From contig NZ_LXYI01000025.1 of the NCBI RefSeq assembly GCF_001650875.1, forward strand, positions 1 to 64,000: a stretch of DNA of 64,000 nt, given 5' to 3'. The position numbers and the translations under genes are program-made. The notes below the pieces were generated by a model. It was not told where the DNA came from. It did no database searches and saw only the letters and a program-made list of their open reading frames with translations. Numbering within the stretch: position 1 is the stretch's first letter; the number at the start of each line of letters is the position of its first letter. Positions 33,167 to 42,249 of the stretch are shown here, piece after piece. The stretch comes from Sulfitobacter sp. EhC04 (GTDB lineage: Bacteria; Pseudomonadota; Alphaproteobacteria; Rhodobacterales; Rhodobacteraceae).

Positions 33167-34633
33167 TCAAAACACCGGCGGGTAGGGGCGATCGCCACGA
33201 TCGAGCGTGATCCAGCGCGTTTCGGTAAATGTTTCCATCGACCATTTCCCCCCATGCTTTCCGACGCCCGATGCTTTGCTGCCACCGAAAGGTACATGCG
33301 GTTCGTCGTTCACGGACGAACAGTTGACATGGCACATGCCCGTTTCCAGCTTGCGTGACATCTCAAGCGCGCGATTTTCATCACGTGTAATGATCCCGGA
33401 ACTCAGCCCGTATTCGGTGTCATTGTTCAGCGCAATGGCCTCGGCATCCGTACGAAACGGAGCCACAACCGCAACGGGGCCGAATGTTTCGTCCTGCCAC
33501 ACGGCCATGTCAGGGGTGACATTGGTCAGGATCGTCGGTTCCACATAGCGGTCCCAGACCCGTCCACCCAGCACGGCCTTAGCACCCTTGGACAGCGCAT
33601 CCTCGATTTGAAACTTCACCCGTTCGACCTGCCGATCATTGATCAACGGGCCGATCACATTGGACTCGTCCGCAGTATCACCGGTTTTCAGCGTGGCCGC
33701 GCGGGCCACGAACTGGCGCAGGAATTCGGGATAGATGCTTTCGTGGACCAGCACCTTTTCCACCGACATGCAGATTTGCCCCTGATGCATGAAGCTGCCG
33801 AAACTCGCGGCGGCTGTCGCGCGGTCCATGTCGGCGTCTTCCAGCACGATCAGGCTGTCCTTGCCGCCCAGCTCGACGCAAGCCTTTTTCAGATGCGCCC
33901 CGGCCTTGGCCATGATCTGACGCCCGATGGGGGTGGACCCGGTAAAGGAAATCCCCTTGACGACAGGGCTCTCAACCATCTCGTCGCCCATTTCTGACAC
34001 GCGGTCGCGCGAGCAGGTGATGACGTTGAACACACCTTTGGGGATGCCAGCCTCTTCCATGATTTCGGCGAAATACAGCCCCCCCGCATAGGGGGTATCC
34101 TCGGATGGTTTCAACACAATCGTGTTGCCCGCAGCCAGTGCAAAGGCAAAGCCGCGCGATGACAGAATGCCGGGCATGTTCCACGGGCTGATCACGCTGA
34201 CCACGCCCATCGGGACACGTTCCACCATCGACACCTTACCGTGTTGCGACGGCAGCATTTCCCCGATGGCGTTGTAGCACATGGCAGCTGCGGCGCGGAA
34301 AACTTCCGGGACGTAACCTGCCTCGAACATCCCCTTGCCGAACCAACCGCCTCCTTCGGACCGGACTGCGTCGACAAAATCCATCTTGCGCCGTTCCCAG
34401 ACATCCGCAGCCTTCAGCAAGATACGGGCGCGGTCCTGAAAATGCAGCGCAGCCCATGCCGGAAAGGCAGCCTTGGCCGCATCAATCGCCGTGCGTGTTT
34501 CCATGCGCCCCCCGTCGGGGATCTGCGCCCAGACGGCACCGGTCGAGGGGTTGATGTCGTCAAACAAGCGGCTAGATGTCACCCAGTCCCCGCCGATGAA
34601 CATGCCTTTGATATGGTTGTGTGAATCGAGCAT
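33167..34633 (-). CDS. Aldehyde dehydrogenase (vanillin/coniferyl-aldehyde type)
   Basis: This 488-residue NAD(P)+-dependent aldehyde dehydrogenase has the catalytic Cys in HQGQICMS (near residue 287), the general-base Glu in VELGGKDS and FTGSTPIGRQI at the cofactor site. The close sequence style to vanillin and benzaldehyde dehydrogenases suggests an aromatic aldehyde substrate. The chosen ATG (MLDSHNHIKG) has AAGGAAA 6-7 bp upstream; an in-frame start 25 codons earlier overlaps livF. One base separates it from livF and one from calA. Together with CalA it would turn coniferyl alcohol into ferulate. Confidence 0.85.
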   Translation of the reverse strand: MLDSHNHIKGMFIGGDWVTSSRLFDDINPSTGAVWAQIPDGGRMETRTAIDAAKAAFPAWAALHFQDRARILLKAADVWERRKMDFVDAVRSEGGGWFGKGMFEAGYVPEVFRAAAAMCYNAIGEMLPSQHGKVSMVERVPMGVVSVISPWNMPGILSSRGFAFALAAGNTIVLKPSEDTPYAGGLYFAEIMEEAGIPKGVFNVITCSRDRVSEMGDEMVESPVVKGISFTGSTPIGRQIMAKAGAHLKKACVELGGKDSLIVLEDADMDRATAAASFGSFMHQGQICMSVEKVLVHESIYPEFLRQFVARAATLKTGDTADESNVIGPLINDRQVERVKFQIEDALSKGAKAVLGGRVWDRYVEPTILTNVTPDMAVWQDETFGPVAVVAPFRTDAEAIALNNDTEYGLSSGIITRDENRALEMSRKLETGMCHVNCSSVNDEPHVPFGGSKASGVGKHGGKWSMETFTETRWITLDRGDRPYPPVF

Positions 34634-34634
34634 T

Positions 34635-35780
34635 CTATTTCCTTTCAAAGCCGGTGCCATCGGGCTGGCGGCGATAGACTTCCACGCGGGGTGCCCGGTA
34701 GACTTCAATCACAGGAGGCGGTTTTGGCTCTGGTGATCTGTCTTGGGTCGGGGCGGTTGCGGATGGTTTGGGTATTGCGGGCGCTTTGGTGCGTTTGCGG
34801 GCTTCGATCGCGCCACGTTCAATTCTGGAGAGCGTCGCAGACAAGCGGTCTTGCGGGATTTCGGCGCTTGGCCCGTGACCGGTGGCAGGCCGCGTTTGCG
34901 CCACCGCATCACCGCTTTGACGGCTGGCTGCGGCAACTAGGTCGGCCACGGACCGGCCAAGGATCGCATCCGCCGACTGGGTTTGCTGGCTACGTGGTCG
35001 GATCTCAACGGCCGGAACCAAGGGTTCATAAATATCCGCAGCCTGCGCCGGTGTGGCGGTTGCCCCGGCGCTGCCAACACCCAGATAGGCCGCCTGAACT
35101 GCCGGATCGCGCATCAGGTTGGCGGCGCTGTCCTCATGCACCACATGGGCGTTTTCAATCAGATAGCCCCGGTCCGCAATGGCCAGCGACTGTTTGGCAT
35201 TCTGTTCCACCATCAGCACGCCAATCCCCAGATCGCGGACGCGGGTAAGGTTTTGAAACAGCTCCTTTGACAACAACGGCGACAACCCCAGCGAAGGTTC
35301 GTCCAACGTCAGGATCGCCGGGTTCGACATCATCGCGCGGCCAATGGCGACCATCTGTTGCTCGCCGCCGGACATGGTGCCGACGATCTGTTTTGCACGC
35401 TCGCGCAGCTTGGGAAACAGACCATAGACTCGCTCCAGCGTCATCTTTTCGTCGTCCCGCGCCCGTGATGAATAGGCCCCGAGCGTCAGGTTTTCGCGCA
35501 CGGTCAGGTCCGGAAAAACGCCACGGCCCTCGGGCACAAGTGCCAGTCCTGCATCGACGATCCTGTTTGCAGGCAGTCCCGCCAGATCGGCCCCGTCAAG
35601 CAGGATGCTGCCCGCAACCACCCCTTCGCAGATCCCGCTCGCTGCCTTTAGCAAGGTCGACTTGCCCGCCCCGTTGGCACCAAGGATGACCACGATTTCG
35701 CCCTTGGCGACGTTGACGGATGCCTTTTCGAGCGCGCGGTGCTGGCCGTAGTGGACGGTGACGTCATGGAGTTCAAGCAT
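34635..35780 (-). CDS. livF: LivF-type ABC ATPase with long C-terminal extension
   Basis: Residues 1-235 are a standard LivF ATPase: Walker A GANGAGKST (near 36), signature MSGGEQQM, Walker B ILTLDEPSLGLSP. Instead of ending at AAYLGV, the protein continues for about 146 residues that are rich in Ala, Pro and Arg and look disordered. This tail closes with a repeated element (VIEVYRAP then VEVYRRQP). Typical LivF proteins lack this tail. I chose the ATG at 35780, with GGGAG 6 bp upstream; it overlaps livG by 8 bp. The transporter probably imports an aromatic acid or alcohol, not a branched-chain amino acid. Confidence 0.86.
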   Translation of the reverse strand: MLELHDVTVHYGQHRALEKASVNVAKGEIVVILGANGAGKSTLLKAASGICEGVVAGSILLDGADLAGLPANRIVDAGLALVPEGRGVFPDLTVRENLTLGAYSSRARDDEKMTLERVYGLFPKLRERAKQIVGTMSGGEQQMVAIGRAMMSNPAILTLDEPSLGLSPLLSKELFQNLTRVRDLGIGVLMVEQNAKQSLAIADRGYLIENAHVVHEDSAANLMRDPAVQAAYLGVGSAGATATPAQAADIYEPLVPAVEIRPRSQQTQSADAILGRSVADLVAAASRQSGDAVAQTRPATGHGPSAEIPQDRLSATLSRIERGAIEARKRTKAPAIPKPSATAPTQDRSPEPKPPPVIEVYRAPRVEVYRRQPDGTGFERK

Positions 35781-36504
35781 CGTCATCTCCCAGATAGGCA
35801 CGAATGACTTCCTTGTCGGACAAGACTTGCGTCGGCGTGCCTTCTGCAATCTTTGTGCCTGCGGCCATGACCACGCAGCGGTCGCAAAGCGACCGGATTG
35901 CATCCATCACATGTTCCACCAGAATGATCGTGCGCCCCTCGTCGCGCAGCGATTTGATCAGTGTGATCCCGATTTGCAATTCCGTCGGGTTCAACCCGGC
36001 CAGCCATTCATCCAGCAGCAGAACCTTGGGGTCGCTCGCCAGGGTGCGTGCCAGTTCAACCCGCTTGGTATCAATATAGGTCAATTGGCGCAGGGGCATA
36101 TCCCCTTTGCCACCAAGGCCCACCTTATCCAGCAGATGTTCGGCATGATCATGCGCGTCATGCCCCCAACGACGGCGGTGACCAAAGACTGCACCGGCAA
36201 TGACATTCTCGCGCACGTTCATCGACGGCAGCAGGCGCACAAGCTGGAATGTGCGGCTGACCCCTTTGCGGTTGATTGTCTGCGCGGGCAGGCCAGAAAT
36301 CGGACTGCCCCACAGTGACACGGTGCCGGAGGTCAGCGGCAAAGCACCCGATACAAGGTTCAAAGTTGTCGATTTGCCAGAACCATTTGGCCCTAGCAAT
36401 CCAACCACCTCGCGCTCGGCTACGTCAAAGTCCATCGCATTGACCGCCACCAGACCGCCAAAGCGTTTCGTGACACCGCGCAGGGACAGAACGGGATTTA
36501 CCAT
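35773..36504 (-). CDS. livG: LivG-type ABC ATPase
   Basis: This 243-residue ATPase of a branched-chain-amino-acid-type (HAAT) uptake system has Walker A GPNGSGKST near residue 37 and a LivG-type insertion (HRRRWGHDAHDHAEHLL). Walker B is VLLLDEWLAGLNP; most LivG proteins have LLDEPxAGL, so Trp replaces Pro. The LSGGQ signature is replaced by LTYIDTKRVELAR. That is a notable departure, because the signature normally contacts ATP across the dimer; LivF supplies a normal one. The start is 1 bp from livM. Confidence 0.88.
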   Translation of the reverse strand: MVNPVLSLRGVTKRFGGLVAVNAMDFDVAEREVVGLLGPNGSGKSTTLNLVSGALPLTSGTVSLWGSPISGLPAQTINRKGVSRTFQLVRLLPSMNVRENVIAGAVFGHRRRWGHDAHDHAEHLLDKVGLGGKGDMPLRQLTYIDTKRVELARTLASDPKVLLLDEWLAGLNPTELQIGITLIKSLRDEGRTIILVEHVMDAIRSLCDRCVVMAAGTKIAEGTPTQVLSDKEVIRAYLGDDDA

Positions 36505-36505
36505 G

Positions 36506-37441
36506 TTACGCCCCTTCCCTTGCGTTGAGCCGGTGCAGAATCTTGCCCAGCAAGCCGACAAAGCCGCCGGGCAGCAGATAGACGATCACCAGAAATGCGA
36601 TGCCGATGACCAGCGTGGTCTGGTTGGGGAAATTGGACGACACGGCCTCTAACAGAAAGGTGAAGGGTATCACGCCGACCAGCGGCCCCCACAGGCGCGA
36701 TGCGCCGCCCAGCAAGGCCATGATCACCACCTGAAACGACAGGATCGGCGCAAAGGCCAGCGACGGTTCGATATAGACATAGCGCGGCGCAAGGATGGCC
36801 CCGGTCATCGCCGCGACCGCACCGGGCAGCATGAACAGCAGCACCTTCGCGCGGGCGGTGTTGATCCCGGAATGGGCCGCGACGGTTTCATCATCGCCAA
36901 TGACCCGCAGGGCAAAGCCAAGGCGCGACCGCCCGATCAGCCAGCCCGTCAGAAACACCGCCGCAGCCAACCCAAGGAGCCACCAATAGATGCCTGCTTC
37001 GTCCAGATCGGTCAGGACATAAAGCCCCTTTTGCCCGGTGTTGTTCTGCACCCAGGTGATGGATTGCCGCACCAGTTCGGCCAGTCCCAGTGTGAAGATC
37101 ACGAAATAGACGCCCGACAATCGCAGCGTCGCCAGACCCACAAGCGCGGCCAGCACCGCGCCGATCAGACCGGCAATGGCGACCAGCGACCAGAACGGCA
37201 GCGCATCAATGCCCAGCCCCGTCACATAGGTCCCCACACCAAAGAAAGCGGCGGTGGCAAGGCTGATGTAATGGGTCGGCCCAGAAAACAGCGCCCAGGA
37301 TGTGGCAAGGGTTGTGAACATTGCGATCGTGACGCCAAGTCCCAGCCAATAACCATTGTCGCCCAAAGGCAGCAGCGCACAGATCGCGAGGGCCGCCGCC
37401 GCAAGGATCAGGTTGCGGATATCGGTTTTGGTCAGGCTCAT
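36506..37441 (-). CDS. livM: LivM-type ABC permease
   Basis: This 311-residue permease has about eight to ten membrane helices and the HAAT permease loop SRLGFALRVIGDDETVAAHSG near residue 175, which contacts the ATPases. The following segments (AKVLLFMLPGAVAAMTGAILA, GGASRLWGPLVGVIPFTFLLE) are family-typical. Its ATG overlaps the livH stop by 4 bp. It forms the membrane channel with LivH. Confidence 0.92.
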   Translation of the reverse strand: MSLTKTDIRNLILAAAALAICALLPLGDNGYWLGLGVTIAMFTTLATSWALFSGPTHYISLATAAFFGVGTYVTGLGIDALPFWSLVAIAGLIGAVLAALVGLATLRLSGVYFVIFTLGLAELVRQSITWVQNNTGQKGLYVLTDLDEAGIYWWLLGLAAAVFLTGWLIGRSRLGFALRVIGDDETVAAHSGINTARAKVLLFMLPGAVAAMTGAILAPRYVYIEPSLAFAPILSFQVVIMALLGGASRLWGPLVGVIPFTFLLEAVSSNFPNQTTLVIGIAFLVIVYLLPGGFVGLLGKILHRLNAREGA

Positions 37442-38304
37442 GTCGGCTTTTTTCCAAACAGGCCCTGTGGGCGAAACAACAATATCCCAAGAAACATCAC
37501 ATAGGCGGCGGCAAGGGTCAGGCCCGGATCAAGCAGTGTTGCGACCAGCGTTTCCAGGATGCCCAGCAGCAGGGCCGCGACGATCGTGCCGCGCACGTCA
37601 CCGACGCCGCCCATGATGACGATGATCAACGCCTTGAGCGTAAAGACAACGCCGGTCGATGCATCAAGCGTCAAATAGGTTGAAATCAGCGCGCCACCAA
37701 CGGCTGTCACGGCCCCGCCAAGCGCAAAGGTAAAAGCCGACAATGCCTTGACGTCGATCCCCACAAGACGCGCCGACGCAGGCGTCGTCCCGATCGCGCG
37801 GATCGACAGGCCCGCGCGCGAACGGTTCAGCCAGAGATAGAGTGCGCCACATATCAATACGGCCATGACAAAAGACAGCACACGGTTTGCGCCATAGGTA
37901 TTGCCAAGCACCTCTACCGGCACCGCCATAAAGCTGTATGAAAAGTAATCACCGCCGAAAAAGCTCAGCATCAGGCCCACGCCGATGAACGACAACCCAA
38001 ATGTGGCGAGGATGCTGTCACTTTCCAACTGGCCACGGGACTTGGCGCGGTTGACCAAAGGTTGCAGCATCACGCGGTAGATCAGCGAATTCAACGCAAA
38101 TGCCAATGGTGCGACCAGAAAGATCGTCAGGATCGGGCTAAGCTGCGTCGCAGTATAGGCAATAAAGGCAAAATAGCCGCCTGCCACAAGAATTTCACCA
38201 TTGGCGAGATTCATGATCCGCGCCACGCCGTATTGCAGGTTCAACCCCATCGCGATCAACGCATAGGTGCCGCCCAGCAAGATGCCTGTGACCAGAATGT
38301 CCAA
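37438..38304 (-). CDS. livH: LivH-type ABC permease
   Basis: This 288-residue permease starts MDILVTGILLGGTYALIAMGLNL, the conserved LivH beginning. The cytoplasmic coupling loop SRAGLSIRAIGTTPASARLVGID is near residue 160, and GGVGDVRGTIVAALLLGILE near 245. About eight helices are predicted. It follows livK after a 61-bp gap that holds a stem-loop. Confidence 0.93.
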   Translation of the reverse strand: MDILVTGILLGGTYALIAMGLNLQYGVARIMNLANGEILVAGGYFAFIAYTATQLSPILTIFLVAPLAFALNSLIYRVMLQPLVNRAKSRGQLESDSILATFGLSFIGVGLMLSFFGGDYFSYSFMAVPVEVLGNTYGANRVLSFVMAVLICGALYLWLNRSRAGLSIRAIGTTPASARLVGIDVKALSAFTFALGGAVTAVGGALISTYLTLDASTGVVFTLKALIIVIMGGVGDVRGTIVAALLLGILETLVATLLDPGLTLAAAYVMFLGILLFRPQGLFGKKPT

Positions 38305-38331
38305 GGTGGTGTTTCCTTTGTCTGTCGTTTT

Positions 38332-38357
38332 GGGGCGGCGTTCCCTCCCGCCGCCCC
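38332..38357. repeat. GC-rich stem-loop between livK and livH
   Basis: GGGGCGGCG (38332-38340) and CGCCGCCCC (38349-38357) are exactly complementary around 8 nt. In the leftward mRNA the stem sits 8 bp after the livK stop. No T tract follows, so it probably protects the livK 3' end or partly attenuates, giving more binding protein than permease. Confidence 0.7.
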
Positions 38358-38365
38358 GTTTGGGA

Positions 38366-39565
38366 CTACTCCCAGCCGTCTTTCAGGATGACAGGCACGG
38401 TGCCGTCGCGGCCACGGGATGCCACGCCCTTGAACACGCCACCCTGCCACTGACCCACTGTCCAGAAAGCAGCATTGGAGTTGTTCTCGTCAAAGCTGAT
38501 CGGGCCAAGGATTGTCTCGAAGGTGCTTTCCTTGAGGTGCGCAGAGACCGCAGCACGGTCCAGACCGACGGCCTCGATGGCCTGGCCAAGGATCTCCAGC
38601 GACGCATAGGTCGTGGCAGACGCCCAATAATCCGGCTTGGCACCTGTCACCGCTTCATGCGCTGCGGCATATTCCATGAACGCAGGGCTCGCCGGGTTGA
38701 CGCCACCAGCCCCAAGAATGCCTTCTGCTGCGGCACCAAATCGCGTGCCATAACTGGGGAAAGGCGTGGCAACGGCGGTGTAGAACGCCTTCACATCAAG
38801 GTTTTCGATCATCGCCTGTTCGGTCAGACCGAAAGTGTCCGGCGGATAGGACCACGCCACGAATGCGTCAGGCGCGGCGGCCGCGGCCCCTTTGATCACA
38901 GGCGACAAATCCTGCGTGCCAAGCGGATAGGAGGTTTCATAGACGATATCGAAACCCGCTTCTTCGAACAGCGGTTTGGCGGCGGTTGCCAGTTCGATCC
39001 CGAAGGCGTCAGCCACGTTCACCATGGCGACCTTGTTGCCCATCTGGCCCGCGTCGCGCATCCCGCTCAGGACCTTGACCACATCTGCGGCCAGTGCCGT
39101 GGTCGTGCCCAGCGTGAAGAACATGTTGGAGAACTTTGCAGCCAGGTCAGCCTGCTGGTCGGTGATGGCCGACACCGCAATCTGCGGGTATCCATAGCGG
39201 TCGAACAGGGGTGCGGCGGCAAGGTTCAGACCCGTGCCATAGGGCGCGATGATGAAATTCGCGTCATCCTGGGTTGCCAGACGCTGCACAGCCTTGATGG
39301 TTTCGCCGGGGTTTGTCTGATCGTCATATTCGATCAGTTCGATCATCATCTTTTCGCCATCAACGGTCAGGCCGCCAGCGGCGTTGACCTGGTTGACCCA
39401 AAGCTGGATCGACGGCCATTGTGTGACTGTCGCACCACCGGCAAGCGGTCCGGTCTTGGGTGCCACGGCACCGATGCGGATGGTTTCGGCGCTGGCGGCG
39501 GTGGCGGCCAGGGCGGTGGCGATTGTCAAAGCACTGACAAGTTTCAAAAATGGTCTGCGGTTCAT
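38366..39565 (-). CDS. livK: Periplasmic substrate-binding protein of the Liv-type transporter
   Basis: This 399-residue type I periplasmic binding protein starts at MNRRPFLKLVSALTIATALA. The signal peptide has Arg-Arg before FLK, which could route it through Tat as well as Sec, with cleavage after ASA. The mature part begins ETIRIGAVAPKTGPLAGGA, the usual HAAT binding-protein start. The ligand cannot be read from the sequence. The genes on both sides are aromatic-aldehyde and alcohol dehydrogenases, so an aromatic ligand is the natural inference. It is 35 bp after the upstream aldehyde dehydrogenase gene. Confidence 0.88.
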   Translation of the reverse strand: MNRRPFLKLVSALTIATALAATAASAETIRIGAVAPKTGPLAGGATVTQWPSIQLWVNQVNAAGGLTVDGEKMMIELIEYDDQTNPGETIKAVQRLATQDDANFIIAPYGTGLNLAAAPLFDRYGYPQIAVSAITDQQADLAAKFSNMFFTLGTTTALAADVVKVLSGMRDAGQMGNKVAMVNVADAFGIELATAAKPLFEEAGFDIVYETSYPLGTQDLSPVIKGAAAAAPDAFVAWSYPPDTFGLTEQAMIENLDVKAFYTAVATPFPSYGTRFGAAAEGILGAGGVNPASPAFMEYAAAHEAVTGAKPDYWASATTYASLEILGQAIEAVGLDRAAVSAHLKESTFETILGPISFDENNSNAAFWTVGQWQGGVFKGVASRGRDGTVPVILKDGWE

Positions 39566-39600
39566 TGCGTATCCTCCATTTGCAATTGGTCGTCTTACGT

Positions 39601-40989
39601 TCAAAGTTTCGGTCTTTGGTCCTGCGAATGCGTGGCGATCCAGCGTGTTTCAGTAAATTCAGCGATGGCCTGTGCGCCGCCAAAGCGTCCGTATCCGCTG
39701 TGCTTCATGCCGCCGAATGGCATCTCCGGATCGTCATGCACGGTCGGGCCGTTGATCTGCACGACGCCGTATTCCAGCCGGTCTGCGATGTCGTGGGCGC
39801 GGTCAATGTCACGGGAAAAGACCGCGGCGTTCAGCCCAAAGTCGGAATCATTCGCGATCGACACCGCTTCTTCGGCGTCATGCACACGCATGATGCTTGC
39901 CAATGGCCCGAAGGTTTCTTCGCGGTAAAGCCGCATGTTGGCGGCGATCCCGTCAAGCAGGGCGGGTTGCATCACGCAGCCGTCGATCTGGCCACCGACC
40001 AAAAGCCGCGCGCCCTTGGACACGGCATCCTCGATCAGCCCGTTGACGCGTTGTGCGGCCTCGGCAGATATCATGCGGCCCAGTTCGGTGACTTCATGCA
40101 TGGGGTCAGCGGCCACGATTTGCCGGGTGCGCGCCTCCAGCTTGGACACGAATGCATCGGCCACGGATCGCACCACGATGATCCAATCGGTGGACATGCA
40201 AATCTGACCCTGATTGAAGAAAGCCCCAAAACAGGCCGCTTCGGCAGCGGCATCCAGATCAGCGTCGTCCAGAACGATCAGCGGGGCCTTGCCGGACAGT
40301 TCCAGAAGGGCGGGTTTCAGGTGGCGCGCGGCTTCGATTGCGACTTCGCGACCGACGCGGGTGGAGCCGGTGAAATTGACGCGGCGAATGCAAGGATGCC
40401 CAATCAGCTGCACCATCGTGTCATGCGCATCCTCGGGCGCGCTCAGCACGCAGGTCAGCGCGCCTTCGGGAAGGTCGGATTCATTCAGAACATCCACCAG
40501 ATGCTGGTGCGTTCTCGGGCAGTGCTCTGACCCTTTCATGACGACCGTGTTGCCGCACATCAAGGCGTTGGCAATCGCCCGCACTCCCAATGCAATCGGC
40601 GCGTTCCAGGGGACCAACCCCAGCACGACGCCAGCGGCCTGCCTGCGGATGATGGAATGTTTGCCCGATTTTGGGTCCGTCACGATCTGATCATCCAGCG
40701 CGGGGGCAAGGCCCGCCACATGCGACAGCATCGCCATCGCAAGGTCGATATTGAAAGCGGTCCATGATTGTGCGGCCCCGGTTTCCTCTGCGGCAATCGC
40801 GTAGAATTCGCTGCGATGACCATCAAGAAGAGTGATCATCTCGCGCAGGACCGCTGCCCTTTCAGCGACCGGCGTGCGCGACCAAATCGGGAAAGCAGCC
40901 GCGGCGGCATTCACAGCCGGTTCCACGGGAGTCGCGGAAACATCCACCTCCCTCATCCGGCCAAAACTGGACGCCACTTGCTGCAACAT
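39601..40989 (-). CDS. Aldehyde dehydrogenase (salicylaldehyde/vanillin-dehydrogenase type)
   Basis: This 462-residue aldehyde dehydrogenase has the catalytic Cys in NQGQICMSTD (near residue 270), Glu in LELSGKAP and NFTGSTRVGRE. The overall pattern (PWNAPIALGVRAIANALMCGN; GSEHCPRTHQ) matches vanillin, salicylaldehyde and benzaldehyde dehydrogenases. It is the first gene of the leftward nine-gene operon and faces an AraC-type regulator across a 134-bp gap. Having two aldehyde dehydrogenases flank one transporter suggests different substrates, for example vanillin and coniferyl aldehyde. Confidence 0.83.
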   Translation of the reverse strand: MLQQVASSFGRMREVDVSATPVEPAVNAAAAAFPIWSRTPVAERAAVLREMITLLDGHRSEFYAIAAEETGAAQSWTAFNIDLAMAMLSHVAGLAPALDDQIVTDPKSGKHSIIRRQAAGVVLGLVPWNAPIALGVRAIANALMCGNTVVMKGSEHCPRTHQHLVDVLNESDLPEGALTCVLSAPEDAHDTMVQLIGHPCIRRVNFTGSTRVGREVAIEAARHLKPALLELSGKAPLIVLDDADLDAAAEAACFGAFFNQGQICMSTDWIIVVRSVADAFVSKLEARTRQIVAADPMHEVTELGRMISAEAAQRVNGLIEDAVSKGARLLVGGQIDGCVMQPALLDGIAANMRLYREETFGPLASIMRVHDAEEAVSIANDSDFGLNAAVFSRDIDRAHDIADRLEYGVVQINGPTVHDDPEMPFGGMKHSGYGRFGGAQAIAEFTETRWIATHSQDQRPKL

Positions 40990-41123
40990 GATCCCCCCGG
41001 TTCTGCCGAACGCACCTCCATACGTTCGGACAGACGGCCTATCTGTGGCCGCTGCTGCAAAGTTAGATCAAACAGCCAATCAAGGAATATTGATATCTGG
41101 TCATTTATTGTCATTATCCGGGA
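40990..41123. promoter_or_regulatory. Divergent promoter region of the aromatic operon and its AraC regulator
   Basis: This 134-bp gap separates the leftward catabolic operon from the rightward regulator. An A/T-rich stretch (about 41065-41115) contains repeated tcatt elements (tggtcatttattgtcattat) of the kind AraC proteins bind as direct repeats. The exact promoter boxes are not clear. Confidence 0.45.
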
Positions 41124-42044
41124 ATGCGGACGTCATTTTCAACTTTCGAAGCGCTTCGGGGCCACAAGGCCACCGTCCATGCAGACGCGTTTCGCAGCGC
41201 ATTGGCCGATCGGTTCCTGGGGGGACTCGTCGATTTTCCGGGCCGGACGGTGCAATGCATCATGGTCCTGTCAGGCAGAGCTGTCCGCCTGCAACAGGAC
41301 GAGGAGGAGACAATCATCGGGCCGGCGATCAACTGGGGCCCAAAGGACAGCCACACCCGGATCAGGGCCAAGGCAGGCAGCAACGGCGTGATCATGACGA
41401 TTGGCGATAGCACGTTAAGCAACGCGATCGGGCACAATCCCGAAGCGGCCACATTGCGCCTGATGTCGGCGCGGTCCTTTACGCTGAACCTTGTGGAAAA
41501 GCCAGATATCGCACACTCACTGTCGGCCTGTTTCGACGCGATCTTCAAAGAGCTCGATGCGGGTCAGACGGGCATGGAAACCGTGATCGAGGCGCAAATC
41601 AGGATCATGTTGGTATCTCTCTGGCGCGCAGGCGTGAATGAAATGCTTGAAGACCAAAGCTACCGGACCGCGAACCTGACGCTGGAAAGGTTTCGCCATT
41701 TGGTAGAGGCACATCTGCGCGAACGCTGGCCGGTACACCAATTCGCCACCGAGCTGGGCGTTTCGCCTGATCGTCTTCATGACATTTGCACCCGCACGCT
41801 CGGCAAGCCGCCGCAGCGCCTTGTCCGCGACCGCCTTACCTTCGAAGCGCAAGCGTTGCTGCAACGCTCGCACCAGACACTAGATCAAATCGCCGACTAT
41901 CTTGGGTTTCGCAGCACGTCCCAGTTCAGCGCGTTTTTCAGATCGGAAACAGGCCAGCCTCCAGGTGCTTTTCGCAAGGCAATCCGACGCAATGACATTG
42001 CAAAAAGCCAAGTAGACGTTGGCAGTTTTGCGGATTGGCCCTGA
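41124..42044 (+). CDS. AraC-family transcriptional regulator
   Basis: This 306-residue regulator has an N-terminal cupin-like sensor part (GRAVRLQQDEEETIIGPA near residue 55). The two helix-turn-helix motifs are in the C-terminal ~100 residues (VHQFATELGVSPDRLHDICTRT and QTLDQIADYLGFRSTSQFSAFF). Its divergent position makes it the probable activator of the aromatic operon, responding to the imported compound. The Shine-Dalgarno sequence is weak. It converges with mtlK across a 205-bp gap in which I see nothing. Confidence 0.85.
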   Translation: MRTSFSTFEALRGHKATVHADAFRSALADRFLGGLVDFPGRTVQCIMVLSGRAVRLQQDEEETIIGPAINWGPKDSHTRIRAKAGSNGVIMTIGDSTLSNAIGHNPEAATLRLMSARSFTLNLVEKPDIAHSLSACFDAIFKELDAGQTGMETVIEAQIRIMLVSLWRAGVNEMLEDQSYRTANLTLERFRHLVEAHLRERWPVHQFATELGVSPDRLHDICTRTLGKPPQRLVRDRLTFEAQALLQRSHQTLDQIADYLGFRSTSQFSAFFRSETGQPPGAFRKAIRRNDIAKSQVDVGSFADWP

Positions 42045-42249
42045 GCACACATTTTCACTTGCAGCGGGGCCTGATTCTAAAGGCCTGCTGCCTCTGAACA
42101 AATCCTTTCCCAGTTTCCATCTGCCAAGTCGGCCTGAAGATCAGAACCGTTTGCCGGGTGCTGCTTTGCGAACACACCCGCAAGATCTGGCCTCCAGAAT
42201 CAGATCGTTTCATCCTCAATCCGACCCACCAAATGCCGGGATCAAGCAC

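Noticed and set aside
42045-42249. Gap between the AraC gene and mtlK examined for a small gene
   Set aside because: No frame with a start signal or recognisable product was found, and the convergent gene ends explain the gap.
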